This document shows positions 34,155-45,845 of a DNA stretch of 64,000 nucleotides, one piece after another; within the stretch, counting starts at the first letter, position 1, and every line of letters begins with the position of its first letter. Made by a program: the position numbers and the translations under genes. Below the pieces are notes generated by a model. It worked only from the letters and a program-made list of their open reading frames with translations, ran no database searches and was not told where the DNA came from. Source of the DNA: Nitrobacter vulgaris (GTDB lineage Bacteria > Pseudomonadota > Alphaproteobacteria > Rhizobiales > Xanthobacteraceae); contig NZ_JAVDPZ010000018.1 of the NCBI RefSeq assembly GCF_031453995.1, forward strand, positions 1-64,000. Reading direction: 5' to 3'.

Positions 34155-35327
34155 TTACGTTTCGGTGCGATTTGCCGCAGGCGAGGTCAAGTCGGTAATC
34201 AACTTTGCCAATTCCGATTGCCCGGAGGTTCTCGTTTTTTCAAATACACGGGCGAGGTGGGTCTTTACGGTTGAGTCGGCTATGCCGAGGGCGGCTGCGG
34301 CTGTCGCGCGATTGTTCCCCGATGCTATCTCGATCATCACGCGCGCTTCGGTCGGTGTCAGATCATAAAGCGCAGCCAGAGCTTCGAACGGAGGCGTGGC
34401 GTTTTTCGCCGACGGCGTAATGAATACGGCCGCAGCGGCGAGCGAGAGACCAGGGCGCAATTCTCCCGATTTCAGCGGCAAGACATGCGCGATAGAATGG
34501 AAAGGGGTTTGTGTATCCTGGCTTTTGAGCGGCACTCCAATTCCGCCATAGCCAAGCTCACTCTCATCCAAGGCGGCACGGGCTATAGCTTCCCGAATTG
34601 CTGTGGTTGCGTCCATCCCGCACGCTGCGAGCATGCTGCGTTGAGATAATATTGGGTCGCGGGCTCTGAACATTCTTCGAGCGGAGTGATTGGAATAAAG
34701 GATGCTGCTGTTCGCATCGACTAACACGACGGCTACCGAAAGCGCTTCGAGCGTTTCCTCAAATGCCGACGCCGCAAGCGAGCGCATATCCAGCAGGTCG
34801 CTGATGGAAGCAGCGCGTCGCATATGCGGGGTCAACAATGAAACAACAGCAAGATCATTTGACCCCACACGGTCGCGCGTTGGCGGCACAAATAGTTCGA
34901 ACGTCCCGCTTCGCGTTGAGCTGCGCAAAAGGACGCCCGCGGCGACATCGCGATAGCCAGCAGGCTCAGCCCACTCGGTAAAGAACGGGAGCTGACGAAT
35001 TTTATCTTCCTCCACTCCCAAGCGCTTTACCAGCATTGCCGTATTGGCGACATCGCCGACCTGAAAAGTCGGATATATCTCCCAGAAGGGATCCAGTTTG
35101 GCGTATTTCGAATGCAGGAGTTCCATCCAGTAAGGATCGCCGCCCCAACGGGCTGTGAAGTTCTTTTTCTGATTTTCTAGATCGTACAGGCTTACTGATC
35201 CGAGCGTCGCTCCGATCAGGCCGCAGCACGCTTCAAGGGCGTCTGGCCACAATGCGGGTTCTACCGCGCTATCGTAGATTTTACCAATGGCTGAAGAAAG
35301 TTGAGATGGAGATATATCTGCATGCAT
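34155..35327 (-). CDS. LuxR-family transcriptional regulator
   Basis: The 390-aa protein has a C-terminal LuxR/GerE helix-turn-helix at about 310-375: YDLTPTEARVMIEIASGNNRATAAAALGIADSTVKTHLARVFEKT. The preceding region (about 185-230) looks PAS-like (ALSVAVVLVDANSSILYSNHSARRMF). The N-terminal 180 residues carry a LuxR-type sensory region (LWPDALEACCGLIGATLGSVSLYDL). This architecture is common in Bradyrhizobium relatives; ligands are unknown. It is divergent from the VOC gene, which starts 122 bp away and could be a target. Confidence 0.92.
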   Translation of the reverse strand: MHADISPSQLSSAIGKIYDSAVEPALWPDALEACCGLIGATLGSVSLYDLENQKKNFTARWGGDPYWMELLHSKYAKLDPFWEIYPTFQVGDVANTAMLVKRLGVEEDKIRQLPFFTEWAEPAGYRDVAAGVLLRSSTRSGTFELFVPPTRDRVGSNDLAVVSLLTPHMRRAASISDLLDMRSLAASAFEETLEALSVAVVLVDANSSILYSNHSARRMFRARDPILSQRSMLAACGMDATTAIREAIARAALDESELGYGGIGVPLKSQDTQTPFHSIAHVLPLKSGELRPGLSLAAAAVFITPSAKNATPPFEALAALYDLTPTEARVMIEIASGNNRATAAAALGIADSTVKTHLARVFEKTRTSGQSELAKLITDLTSPAANRTET

Positions 35328-35448
35328 CGGTCTGTCTCTCTGGAAGGTTGGCCCGGCCCCGCTCGACGGGTCCTTCCGTTACGCTCGTAGCGGCCCAAGA
35401 CTATCAGAGTGCTTGTATCGTGCAGGTGCCGATAGAAAGGAGCTGGAC

Positions 35449-35874
35449 ATGAAACCTCGTATTTCCGTTGTCACGCTCGGCGTTGCCGATATCGAGAAGT
35501 CACTTGCCTTTTATCGTGACGGCCTCGGCCTTCCGACTGAAGGGATCATCGGTCGCGAGTTCGAGCATGGCGCGGTGGCCTTCTTCGATTTGTCGGGCGG
35601 TCTGAAGCTCGCGATCTGGGCGCAGGATGATATTTCCCACGATACGGGCTTACCTAAGCATCCCATCTCTTCCACGGCCTTCACGATCGGACATAATGTC
35701 CTGTACCAGAAGGAAGTCGACGAGACGATGGATGCAGCGCAACGTGCAGGGGCAGAGATCATCAAGGCTCCACAAGACACGTTCTACGGCGGTTACGCCG
35801 GATATTTTCGTGATATCAACGGGCATCTGTGGGAAATTGTCTGGAATCCTCAAATGCTACCCGCAGATTCCTAA
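35449..35874 (+). CDS. VOC (glyoxalase/bleomycin resistance) family protein
   Basis: The ATG at 35449 has an AAAGGAG ribosome binding site. The 141-aa protein has paired beta-alpha-beta-beta-beta units: RISVVTLGVADIEKSLAFYRDGLG (N-terminal half) and YAGYFRDINGHLWEIVWNP (C-terminal half, with the metal-binding Glu of the WEI motif). It belongs to the vicinal oxygen chelate superfamily; substrates are diverse and unknown here. Confidence 0.92.
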   Translation: MKPRISVVTLGVADIEKSLAFYRDGLGLPTEGIIGREFEHGAVAFFDLSGGLKLAIWAQDDISHDTGLPKHPISSTAFTIGHNVLYQKEVDETMDAAQRAGAEIIKAPQDTFYGGYAGYFRDINGHLWEIVWNPQMLPADS

Positions 35875-36078
35875 TGATCTTTTGCAGTACCGTCGATAAT
35901 GCATCCGAGACCGCAAGCACAAAAAAACTGAGGCGGCTACCCCCACGCGGCGTAATGCGACCGAACGACCGTTCAGGCGGCAGCGTTGCCAAACTGTCGA
36001 TTGCCAATTTTCGGGAACATATGAGCGCAATTATGCATTTTCCTGCCTCACAAAACCGTTGTCATCTCTCACCATCAG

Positions 36079-36591
36079 CTATTGCGTCCGCTGGCTGAAC
36101 TTCGGTCGCCAAGCGCGCGCATCGAGCGACCAGCGACCCGATCCGGACAGCAACATGAAGATTGCGCCCATCAGCATCGCCCAATCGGTGCGCGTCTCGT
36201 GAGTGAAGCTCAAGAAACCATAGCGATTGAGGTCGCGGAGGCTGAATATCCACCAGTTGCGGCCTAACAGGATTGGGATTTTCGTGGAGATGATCGCCAC
36301 GATCATGACGATGATGATCGGCACGGCCGCTGCGCGCGAAGCATAGCCGATCATGAACATGATCCCCGCTAGCATTTCAATCACGCCAACGAATGGCCCA
36401 AAGAATTCTGGCCAGGGAATACCGATCTTAACGAAACGGCCGGCACCGAGAATGTCGGCATGCGTCAGTTTCTGCAGGCCTTCGGGGATGAATACACCAG
36501 CGAGCGCCAAGCGGATAAAAATGGCCCAGGTCGATTCGCCGGGAGAGAACCACCAGGACTGTTTCATGAAAGCATGTGCTCCTGAGAACAT
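36079..36591 (-). CDS. DoxX family membrane protein
   Basis: The 170-aa protein has four hydrophobic helices. The DoxX-like features are AIFIRLALAGVFIPEGLQKLTH (first helix with the E-G-x-QK motif), GRFVKIGIPWPEFFGPFVGVIEMLAGIMFMIGYASRAAAVPIIIVMIVAI and the terminal LMGAIFMLLSGSGRWSLD. An alternative start is the Met at residue 9 (MKQSWWF). DoxX proteins act in redox or membrane oxidoreductase complexes; the specific role is unknown. Confidence 0.9.
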   Translation of the reverse strand: MFSGAHAFMKQSWWFSPGESTWAIFIRLALAGVFIPEGLQKLTHADILGAGRFVKIGIPWPEFFGPFVGVIEMLAGIMFMIGYASRAAAVPIIIVMIVAIISTKIPILLGRNWWIFSLRDLNRYGFLSFTHETRTDWAMLMGAIFMLLSGSGRWSLDARAWRPKFSQRTQ

Positions 36592-37523
36592 TGACCGGTG
36601 CGGGCGTGTGGTCGGCTACCATGAACCCGGATTTCCCGCACCGCTCCTAAAGGACGTACACGATCCATCGCTCTTAGTTATACCTCCGGCTCTCGTACGT
36701 CTTCCCTCCTGATCGGTGTCCGTGAAACCGCACCTCTCATGAACTGTCAATATTGAACCAGCTATAGAGTTCGTGGACTTTGAGAACCAAGATATCCTCA
36801 TCATGCCAGACGTGAAATGGCTTGACGACTACTTGGGTGCCTCATGCCCCCGCTGCAACTCAGTCCCCGCGACCCCGACGCGGGCCTGATCACAGCGGGG
36901 GCCCCGTGCGGCTCCACAGTCAGCGACTTCTCAGAAATCGGCTTTGCTGCGGCGTTTGCTTCCGACCGACGGGGCCGCAAAGTGCCGTCGGACACTCGGC
37001 AAGGTGCACATCTCGACAGAGGAAATCGAGGCGGGAGGCCCGGTAATTTCATAAGCGCAAAATAAAGAAGCCATATCACTGACGCGGAATGGCGATGACC
37101 AGATGCCAATCGCGCCATGCACGCAGTCAAGCCGTATGCGGCAGCCTCATTGAAATTGGTGGGTGCAGGGCCAAAGAGAGCCTCGCGCCGTATGGCTGCC
37201 AGTGCGCCACAATAGATGAGATGGCTGCAGAGGGTCGCAAGTCCAAACAGACTCTTTCGTCCGATCAAGAAAAGATTTGGGGGGGGCAGCCCGGCGGCGA
37301 CGAAGACGGCTGTCTGCGCTCAGGAGAAAGCTGCGCGGCGGCAGCGGGCTGGCGACCGACACTCTCTGAGCCAGGAAAGAGTGTGCGCTGATCTTTATGG
37401 AATTCCTATACCGCGGAGCCGCGTTCCCTCTCGAATTCCTATGCGCTGTGGTGCCACGTACAGAGTGAGGGCTGTCAGCGCGCCGTGACGACCCAAAGCA
37501 GTTCACTCGGCAGGAGCGGGCAA
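36592..37523. other. Region upstream of kdp with no supported gene
   Basis: The longest open frame (36801-37268, minus strand, starting MIGRKSLFGLATLCSHLIYCG) has a plausible N-terminal half but a low-complexity, Arg/Ser-rich end and no family match I recognise, so it is not called. The right 150 bp should hold the kdp promoter. No clear KdpE site could be picked out by eye. Confidence 0.4.
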
Positions 37524-37607
37524 ATGCTGGACTTCTTCATGCTGGTCATCGGCCTCGGGTTCTTTGCGCTGGCGGTTGCCTACACCTACGCCTGCGACCA
37601 GCTCTAA
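37524..37607 (+). CDS. 27-aa membrane peptide heading the kdp operon
   Basis: The reading frame MLDFFMLVIGLGFFALAVAYTYACDQL starts at ATG 37524 and is almost entirely one hydrophobic helix. It sits 10 bp before kdpF. A similar short frame precedes kdpF in related genomes as far as I recall. It may be a second KdpF-like peptide that stabilises the Kdp complex or a leader peptide. Function is inferred from position only. Confidence 0.6.
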   Translation: MLDFFMLVIGLGFFALAVAYTYACDQL

Positions 37608-37617
37608 GAGGGCTTCC

Positions 37618-37707
37618 ATGATCTTCGATTACTCGCTTGCTGCCCTCGTTTCTGGGGGCTTGCTCGTCTACCTCACCTACGCGTTGCTCAAGCCCGAGCG
37701 GTTCTGA
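37618..37707 (+). CDS. kdpF: K+-transporting ATPase subunit KdpF
   Basis: The 29-aa single-helix peptide MIFDYSLAALVSGGLLVYLTYALLKPERF has the KdpF signature (DYxLA, GLLxYLxYALLxPERF). It begins 10 bp after the preceding micro-gene and ends 10 bp before kdpA. KdpF is a small inner-membrane lipid-like stabiliser of the KdpFABC complex. Confidence 0.92.
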   Translation: MIFDYSLAALVSGGLLVYLTYALLKPERF

Positions 37708-37717
37708 GGGACATGTC

Positions 37718-39421
37718 ATGACTGCCAACGGCTGGATTCAGATCCTGATTTTTTGCGCGATCATTGTCGCGCTGGTTGCTCCGCTCGGCGCTTATATGAC
37801 CCGCGTCTTCAACGGCGAGCGCACTTTCCTGTCGCCAGTCTTACGCCCAATTGAGATCGGCCTCTACCGCATCGCCGGCATCGATGAGAGCCGCGAGCAG
37901 CATTGGATCATGTACACGATCGCGATGCTGTTCTTTCATGTCGCGGGCTTCCTGTTCCTCTACGCGCTCATGCGCTTTCAGGAATTCCTGCCGCTTAATC
38001 CGCAGGGCATGACGGCTGTCGCTCCAGATCTCGCCTTCAACACATCGGTCAGCTTCATCGCCAACACCAACTGGCAGAACTATGGCGGCGAGAGCACGAT
38101 GTCCTACCTCGTGCAGATGCTCGGGCTGACGCATCAGAATTTCCTGTCCGCCGCCACGGGCATGGCGATCGCGGTGGCCCTGATCCGTGGCTTTACACGC
38201 GCATCGTCGCGGACCGTTGGCAATTTCTGGGTCGATCTCACCCGCTCGACGCTCTACATCCTGCTGCCGATCTGCGTGGCCGGTGCGATCGTCCTTGTAG
38301 CGCTTGGCGTGCCGCAGAATCTCAACCCATATGTGGAAGCGACCACGCTCGAAGGCGCCAAGCAGACGATGGCGCAAGGGCCGGTCGCCTCGCAGATGAT
38401 GATCAAGCATCTTGGCACCAATGGCGGCGGCTTCTTCAACGCCAACGCCGCGCACCCTTACGAGAGCCCGAACGCCATCACCAACCTGATCCACATGGTG
38501 GCGATCTTCGCCATCGGCGCGGGACTGACCGGCGTGTTCGGCCGCTTGGTCGGCAACCGCCGTCAAGGGTGGTCGATCTTTGCTGTGATGGGCATCCTGT
38601 TCGTGGCCGGCGTTGTCGTCTGCTACTGGGCGGAGGCGTCCGGAACGACGGGCCTGAACGCACTTGGCCTCACTGGCGGCAACATGGAAGGCAAGGAAGT
38701 TCGCTTCGGTATCCCCCTGTCGGCGATGTTCGCCGTGGTCACGACCGCGGCCTCCTGCGGCGCCGTCAACGCCATGCACGACTCCTTCACCGCGCTCGGC
38801 GGCATGATCCCGCTGATCAACATGCAGCTTGGCGAGATCATCATCGGCGGCGTCGGCGCGGGCCTCTACGGCATGCTGCTGTTCGTCATCATCGCAATCT
38901 TTGTCGCGGGCCTGATGGTCGGGCGGACGCCCGAGTATATCGGCAAGAAGATCGAGGCGAAGGAGGTCAAGATGGCCATGCTCGCCATCCTGATCCTGCC
39001 GCTCATGTATCTCGGCTGGACAGCTATTGCCGTCGTCTATCCCACGGCCGTCGCCTCGATCGCGAATCCCGGGCCGCACGGCTTCAGCGAGGTGCTCTAC
39101 GCCTTCGTGTCGCAGACTGCCAACAACGGCTCCGCCTTCGGCGGGCTTACCGGGAATATCCTTTTCTACAATATCACCGGTGGCATCGCGATGCTGGTCG
39201 GACGCTTCATCATGATTATCCCGGCCATGGCCATAGCCGGCTCGCTCGCCGCCAAGAAGTCCATACCCGAGTCCGCCGGAACGTTTCCGACGACCAGCGG
39301 CCTCTTCATTGGCCTCGTCGTGGGCGTCATCGTCATCATCGGCGGATTGACGTTCTTCCCGGCACTCGCGCTCGGGCCGCTCGTCGATCACATCTCGATG
39401 ATCCAGGGGCAGACATTTTGA
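37718..39421 (+). CDS. kdpA: Potassium-transporting ATPase subunit KdpA
   Basis: The start ATG 37718 (MTANGWIQILIFCAIIVALVAP) follows a weak GAGGGA site; the frame opening further upstream overlaps kdpF and is not used. The 567-aa protein has about ten membrane helices and the four pore motifs of KdpA, such as NTSVSFIANTNWQNYGGE, LGTNGGGFFNANAAHPYESP, TTAASCGAVNAMHDS and TANNGSAFGGL. It is the K+-binding channel-like subunit of the high-affinity K+ pump in the inner membrane. It is in operon with kdpF, kdpB and kdpC. Confidence 0.97.
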   Translation: MTANGWIQILIFCAIIVALVAPLGAYMTRVFNGERTFLSPVLRPIEIGLYRIAGIDESREQHWIMYTIAMLFFHVAGFLFLYALMRFQEFLPLNPQGMTAVAPDLAFNTSVSFIANTNWQNYGGESTMSYLVQMLGLTHQNFLSAATGMAIAVALIRGFTRASSRTVGNFWVDLTRSTLYILLPICVAGAIVLVALGVPQNLNPYVEATTLEGAKQTMAQGPVASQMMIKHLGTNGGGFFNANAAHPYESPNAITNLIHMVAIFAIGAGLTGVFGRLVGNRRQGWSIFAVMGILFVAGVVVCYWAEASGTTGLNALGLTGGNMEGKEVRFGIPLSAMFAVVTTAASCGAVNAMHDSFTALGGMIPLINMQLGEIIIGGVGAGLYGMLLFVIIAIFVAGLMVGRTPEYIGKKIEAKEVKMAMLAILILPLMYLGWTAIAVVYPTAVASIANPGPHGFSEVLYAFVSQTANNGSAFGGLTGNILFYNITGGIAMLVGRFIMIIPAMAIAGSLAAKKSIPESAGTFPTTSGLFIGLVVGVIVIIGGLTFFPALALGPLVDHISMIQGQTF

Positions 39422-39437
39422 CAGTCCGTCATGATCA

Positions 39438-39593
39438 ATGGAGCCAACGAGACCAGAGCGACGGAATAGGGCACGGGTGGATGCGTCCGCCAGTGTGACC
39501 GGAATCATTATCGGTCTGCTCGGCGTGCTGCTGATGATCCTGGGACTCGTGATCTCCGTTCACGCCGTCATTCAATGGATTGCGCCGGCCTGA
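39438..39593 (+). CDS. Small membrane ORF between kdpA and kdpB
   Basis: A 51-codon frame from ATG 39438 (or GTG 39477, 38 aa) has a basic N-terminus (MEPTRPERRNRARVDA) and one hydrophobic helix, TGIIIGLLGVLLMILGLVISVHAV, ending QWIAPA. It fills the gap between kdpA and kdpB and would be co-transcribed. No clear ribosome binding site is present. It could be a further single-helix Kdp accessory peptide, or non-coding. Confidence 0.45.
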   Translation: MEPTRPERRNRARVDASASVTGIIIGLLGVLLMILGLVISVHAVIQWIAPA

Positions 39594-39641
39594 AGTCTTC
39601 TCTTGCCGGCCTGCCACGAACCACACGCTGGAGTTTTTCAT

Positions 39642-41735
<2,094 letters not shown>

Positions 41736-41746
41736 GGAGAGACATC

Positions 41747-42352
41747 ATGCTGAGAGAAATCCGTCCCGCCATCACGTTCCTCATCACACTTACCGTGATC
41801 ACAGGCCTCATCTATCCTCTCGCCATAACGGGGATCGCCGGCGCGATCTTTCCTCATCAGGCGCAAGGAAGCCTAATCGAGCGCAACGGAACGGTCATTG
41901 GTTCTGAGTTGATTGGGCAGCAATTCACGAGCGAACGCTATTTCCACGGGCGGCCGTCGGCGACTCTCGGTCCTGATCCCGCTGATTCCTCCAAGACCGT
42001 TCCGGCACCCTACAATGCGGCCAATTCGATGGGCTCAAACCTAGGCCCGACCAACAAGGCGGTCCTCAAGCGCGTACAGGCCGACGTCGAAAAGCTCAGG
42101 CAGGAGAACCCCGGTATGCCGGTGCCGATCGATCTGGTGACGACCACGGGCAGCGGTCTCGATCCGGACATCTCTCCGGAGGCAGCGCTCTTCCAGGTTC
42201 CCCGCGTAGCGAAGACGCGAAACATCCCGGAGGCTCAGCTCCGCGAGTTGGTCAACCAGCAAATCCGAGGTCGGGTTCTGGGGGTTTTCGGGGAGCCGCG
42301 CGTGAACGTTCTCGCCCTCAATCTTGCCCTGGATGAGGCCGAGGCGCGATAA
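41747..42352 (+). CDS. kdpC: Potassium-transporting ATPase subunit KdpC
   Basis: The 201-aa protein has one N-terminal membrane helix (RPAITFLITLTVITGLIYPLAITG) and a periplasmic domain with GSELIGQQFTSERYFHGRPSA, SGSNLGPTNKAV-like (MGSNLGPTNKAV) and SGLDPDISPEAALFQVPRVA. These are the conserved KdpC blocks. It lies 11 bp after kdpB with a GAGGAGAG ribosome binding site, and is the stabilising/ATP-affinity subunit of the pump. Confidence 0.97.
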   Translation: MLREIRPAITFLITLTVITGLIYPLAITGIAGAIFPHQAQGSLIERNGTVIGSELIGQQFTSERYFHGRPSATLGPDPADSSKTVPAPYNAANSMGSNLGPTNKAVLKRVQADVEKLRQENPGMPVPIDLVTTTGSGLDPDISPEAALFQVPRVAKTRNIPEAQLRELVNQQIRGRVLGVFGEPRVNVLALNLALDEAEAR

Positions 42353-42389
42353 GAGTTGACTGGCCGCGTGGGCCATCCGGGAGAACCTG

Positions 42390-45113
42390 ATGGCAGAACA
42401 GAACCTCGATAACGATCAACGTCCGTGGCCGGAGGCCCTCCTGGAGGCTGCCCGGCGTGAGGATAGACGTATCGGCAAGCTGAAGATTTTCGTCGGCGCC
42501 GCTCCCGGCGTCGGCAAGACCTACGAAATGCTCCAGCAAGGGCGCGCCCGGAAGAACGACGGCTGCGACGTTGTCGTGGGTGTGGTGGAGACGCATGGCC
42601 GCAAGGAGACGGCCGCCCTGTTGGAAGGCCTCGAGGTCATTCCGCGCCGGCAGATCGACTATCGCGGGCAGCATCTCGACGAGATGGATATCGACGCGGT
42701 CATTGCGCGGTTGCCGCAGATCGTGCTCGTGGATGAGCTCGCACACACCAACGCTGCGGGCAGCCGCCATCCGAAGCGTTATCTCGACGTGCAGGAGCTC
42801 TTAAGCCACGGCATCGACGTCTACAGCACGGTCAACATCCAGCACATCGAAAGCTTGAATGACGTGGTCGCGCAGATCACCCATGTGCGTGTCCGCGAGA
42901 CCATTCCAGATGTCGTTTTCGACCAGGCGGATGCCATCGAGCTGGTCGATCTCACGCCTGACGACCTGATTGACCGCCTGAAGGACGGCAAGGTCTATGT
43001 TCCGAAGCAGGCCGAGCGTGCCCTGAAACACTTCTTCTCGCCGGCGAATCTGACGGCACTCCGGGAAATTGCGCTGCGCCGCACCGCGGAGCGCGTTGAC
43101 GAGCAGCTTCTCACCGAGATGAGGTCGCGTGCCATCCAGGGGCCATGGCCGGCCGGCGAGCGCGTGCTTGTCTGCGTCAGCGAGGATCCCCGCGCCACCG
43201 TACTCGTGCGTTACGCCAAACGCCTCGCCGACCGCCTGCATGCATCATTCATCGCGCTGTCGGTCGAAGGCAGACGGAGCCTTCAGCTCACCGAGGAGGA
43301 GCGAGATCGTATCGCCGATACGCTGCGCCTCGCGCAGACGTTGGGTGGCGATGCCAACACCATCCCAGGTGGCGACCGGCGGATCACCGACGACATCATC
43401 AAATACGCGCAGTCCACCAACGCCGCCCATATCATCGTCGGTAAGTCGACCCGCTCGCGCTGGTTCGAAATCCTGCATGGCTCGATAGTGCATGACCTGG
43501 TTCGTCGCTCTGGAAGCATCAGCGTCCATGTGATCGGTGGTGACGAGACCTCAGGAGAGATCGTTTCGAAGAAATCTGTGAAGACCACGCCGAAGCCAAA
43601 GTTTGCGGATCCGCTCCCCTTTGCGGCGTCGCTTGCGGCGGTCGCCGGGGCGCTCGCGGTCGGAAAGTTGATCCTGCCACTCGTTGGCATCGAGACCGTC
43701 GATCTCGTCTTCCTGACGGCGATTGTCGCCGTTGCCGTGCGCTTCGGCCTCTGGCCATCTCTCCTGGCCAGCGTCGCGGCATCCCTTAGCTACAATTTCT
43801 TCTTCATGGAGCCGTTATATACGTTCTCGATCTCCGATCCGACGAACATCGCCGCCTTCGTCTTCTTTGTCATCATGGCGGTGTTCGTCTCCAATGTCGC
43901 TGGTAGGGTCCGCACTCAGGCCATTGCGGCGGCAACACGCGCCCGCACCACGGAATCTTTGTACGCCTTCAGCCGCAAACTCGCGGGCGTCGGCACGCTA
44001 GATGACGTGCTCTGGGCCGCTGCCTACCAGACCGCGTTGATGCTTAACGTCCGGGTGGTCCTCCTCCTGCCAGAGGAGGGAAGCATTGTCGTGAAGGCAG
44101 GCTACCCACCGGAAGATACGCTGGACGAAGCTGATATCGGTGCGGCGAAATGGGCGTGGCAAAATGATCGTCCCGCGGGTCGCGGCTCAGACACGCTGCC
44201 CGGGGCTAAATGGCTATTCCTGCCCATGTGCACGGGTCGCGGTCCCATCGGCGTCGTGGGTATCGATAGCGATCGGTCGGGGCCGTTGTTCACGCCCGAC
44301 CAGCGCCGTCTGCTGGACGCCTTGATCGACCAGAGCGCATTGGCCATCGAGCGCGTTCATCTGGTCGAGGATATGGATCGCGTCAAAAGATCGGTCGAGA
44401 CCGATCGGCTGCGGTCGGCGCTGCTCACCTCGATCTCCCATGACCTCAAGACGCCGCTTGCGGCGATTCTGGGGTCGGCCGGAACGCTGCGCGATCTGTC
44501 GGGCAAGTTGAGCGAGATCGAAAAGGCGGATCTCCTCGCTACTATTATCGACGAGTCTGAGAGGCTCAATCGTTTCATCGCCAATCTTCTCGACATGACC
44601 AGGCTTGAGTCTGGAGCGGTCGTGCCGAACCTGGCTCCGCATGATGTGAGTGAGATCATCGGCAGCGCGCTGTGGCGCGCCAATAAGATACTTCTTCATC
44701 ATCAGATCGATGTGCAACTGGCGCCTGAGCCTCCGATGGTTGGAATCGATGCGGTTCTGTTCGAGCAAGTCTTGTTCAATCTCCTCGACAACGCCGCAAA
44801 ATATGCCCCGCCGGACACGACGATCCGCATTCAGAGTTGGCGCGACGGCGATGAAGTATGTGTCCAGGTCGCCGACGAAGGCAATGGCATCCCGCAGGCT
44901 GATCTTGAGCATATCTTTGACAAGTTCTACCGCGCGAAAAAGACAGATCAGGTCCGCGCTGGAACCGGCCTTGGGCTGGCCATCTCGCGTGGGTTCGTCG
45001 AGGCGATGAACGGCACGATCGTCGCGGCCAATCGGCCAGACCGGTCGGGTGCAGCCTTCACCATCCGCCTGCCGATTCCACTCCAATCCCAGCCGTTGGA
45101 TACCGCAGCATGA
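42390..45113 (+). CDS. kdpD: Sensor histidine kinase KdpD
   Basis: The 907-aa protein has an N-terminal KdpD domain with Walker A VGAAPGVGKTYEM (about 34-46) and Walker B VDELAHTN. A universal-stress-like domain follows (about 245-375), then four membrane helices (about 405-500), a GAF-like region (about 535-640), HisKA SISHDLKTPLAAI (phospho-acceptor His about 684) and an HATPase domain with NLLDNAAKYAPP. It senses K+ limitation or ionic stress and phosphorylates KdpE. It overlaps kdpE by 4 bp. Confidence 0.97.
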   Translation: MAEQNLDNDQRPWPEALLEAARREDRRIGKLKIFVGAAPGVGKTYEMLQQGRARKNDGCDVVVGVVETHGRKETAALLEGLEVIPRRQIDYRGQHLDEMDIDAVIARLPQIVLVDELAHTNAAGSRHPKRYLDVQELLSHGIDVYSTVNIQHIESLNDVVAQITHVRVRETIPDVVFDQADAIELVDLTPDDLIDRLKDGKVYVPKQAERALKHFFSPANLTALREIALRRTAERVDEQLLTEMRSRAIQGPWPAGERVLVCVSEDPRATVLVRYAKRLADRLHASFIALSVEGRRSLQLTEEERDRIADTLRLAQTLGGDANTIPGGDRRITDDIIKYAQSTNAAHIIVGKSTRSRWFEILHGSIVHDLVRRSGSISVHVIGGDETSGEIVSKKSVKTTPKPKFADPLPFAASLAAVAGALAVGKLILPLVGIETVDLVFLTAIVAVAVRFGLWPSLLASVAASLSYNFFFMEPLYTFSISDPTNIAAFVFFVIMAVFVSNVAGRVRTQAIAAATRARTTESLYAFSRKLAGVGTLDDVLWAAAYQTALMLNVRVVLLLPEEGSIVVKAGYPPEDTLDEADIGAAKWAWQNDRPAGRGSDTLPGAKWLFLPMCTGRGPIGVVGIDSDRSGPLFTPDQRRLLDALIDQSALAIERVHLVEDMDRVKRSVETDRLRSALLTSISHDLKTPLAAILGSAGTLRDLSGKLSEIEKADLLATIIDESERLNRFIANLLDMTRLESGAVVPNLAPHDVSEIIGSALWRANKILLHHQIDVQLAPEPPMVGIDAVLFEQVLFNLLDNAAKYAPPDTTIRIQSWRDGDEVCVQVADEGNGIPQADLEHIFDKFYRAKKTDQVRAGTGLGLAISRGFVEAMNGTIVAANRPDRSGAAFTIRLPIPLQSQPLDTAA

Positions 45114-45799
45114 ACGCACCTGCATCCAAAGTTCTCATCATCGATGACGAACCGCCGATTCGTAAGCTGCTGCGCATGGGATTGACGACACAAGGCTACC
45201 AGATCATCGAGGCGCCGAACGGGAAGACGGCACTGGAATTGCTCAAGGAAGAACCCGATCTGATTATTCTCGATCTCGGACTCCCGGACATCCAGGGACA
45301 CGAACTCTTGCGGATGATCCGCGCCCGCAGCGAATCCGTTCCGATCGTGGTCCTGTCAAGCCGCGGCGACGAAGCTGGGAAGGTCCAGGCGCTCGATCAC
45401 GGTGCTGATGACTACGTGACAAAACCGTTTGGAATGGAAGAGTTGCTCGCACGCATGCGCGCGGCAATGCGCCACCAGCTTCAAGCGCAGGGCGAACGCC
45501 CAATCTTTAAGGTGGGTGACCTCTCCGTCGATCTCGTTCGGCGCATTGTTAGAATGGGCGAAAGAGAGGCAAAGCTCTCGCCCAAAGAATATGACCTGCT
45601 CCGTGTCCTCGTGCAGCATGCGGGTAAGGTGCTGACACACAAGTTTCTGCTCGGGGAGCTATGGGATTCGATGACAGACGCGCAATATTTACGCGTCTAT
45701 GTCCGCCAGCTCAGACAGAAGATCGAGAAGGACCCTGAGCGCCCTCAATACATTCTGACTGAAACCGGGGTCGGCTATCGGCTTCGCTCACCAGACTGA
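45110..45799 (+). CDS. kdpE: Response regulator KdpE
   Basis: The 229-aa OmpR/PhoB-type regulator has a receiver domain with DDEPP (12-16), phospho-acceptor Asp55 in LIILDLGLPD and the Lys of DDYVTKPF. A winged-helix DNA-binding domain follows (KLSPKEYDLLRVLVQHAGKVL, then LRVYVRQLRQKIEKDP). It activates the kdp operon after phosphorylation by KdpD. It starts at ATG 45110 overlapping the kdpD stop. Confidence 0.97.
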   Translation: MNAPASKVLIIDDEPPIRKLLRMGLTTQGYQIIEAPNGKTALELLKEEPDLIILDLGLPDIQGHELLRMIRARSESVPIVVLSSRGDEAGKVQALDHGADDYVTKPFGMEELLARMRAAMRHQLQAQGERPIFKVGDLSVDLVRRIVRMGEREAKLSPKEYDLLRVLVQHAGKVLTHKFLLGELWDSMTDAQYLRVYVRQLRQKIEKDPERPQYILTETGVGYRLRSPD

Positions 45800-45845
45800 C
45801 AGCCACGATCATCGCTTGCGATAGAAAAACAATATGGAAAGCGCA

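Noticed and set aside
36592..36760. Possible group II intron or retroelement end
   Set aside because: Short GC-rich inverted stretches such as GACGTAC are present but no reverse transcriptase frame or domain V consensus could be confirmed.
36801..37268. Minus-strand 155-codon frame MIGRKSLFGLATLC...
   Set aside because: No ribosome binding site or family match, and the second half is Arg/Ser-rich shadow-like sequence.
37841..39508. 555-codon open frame antisense to kdpA
   Set aside because: Composition (His/Asp/Arg/Ala rich, no hydrophobic core) is typical of the antisense of a high-GC membrane protein gene; kdpA on the other strand is certain.
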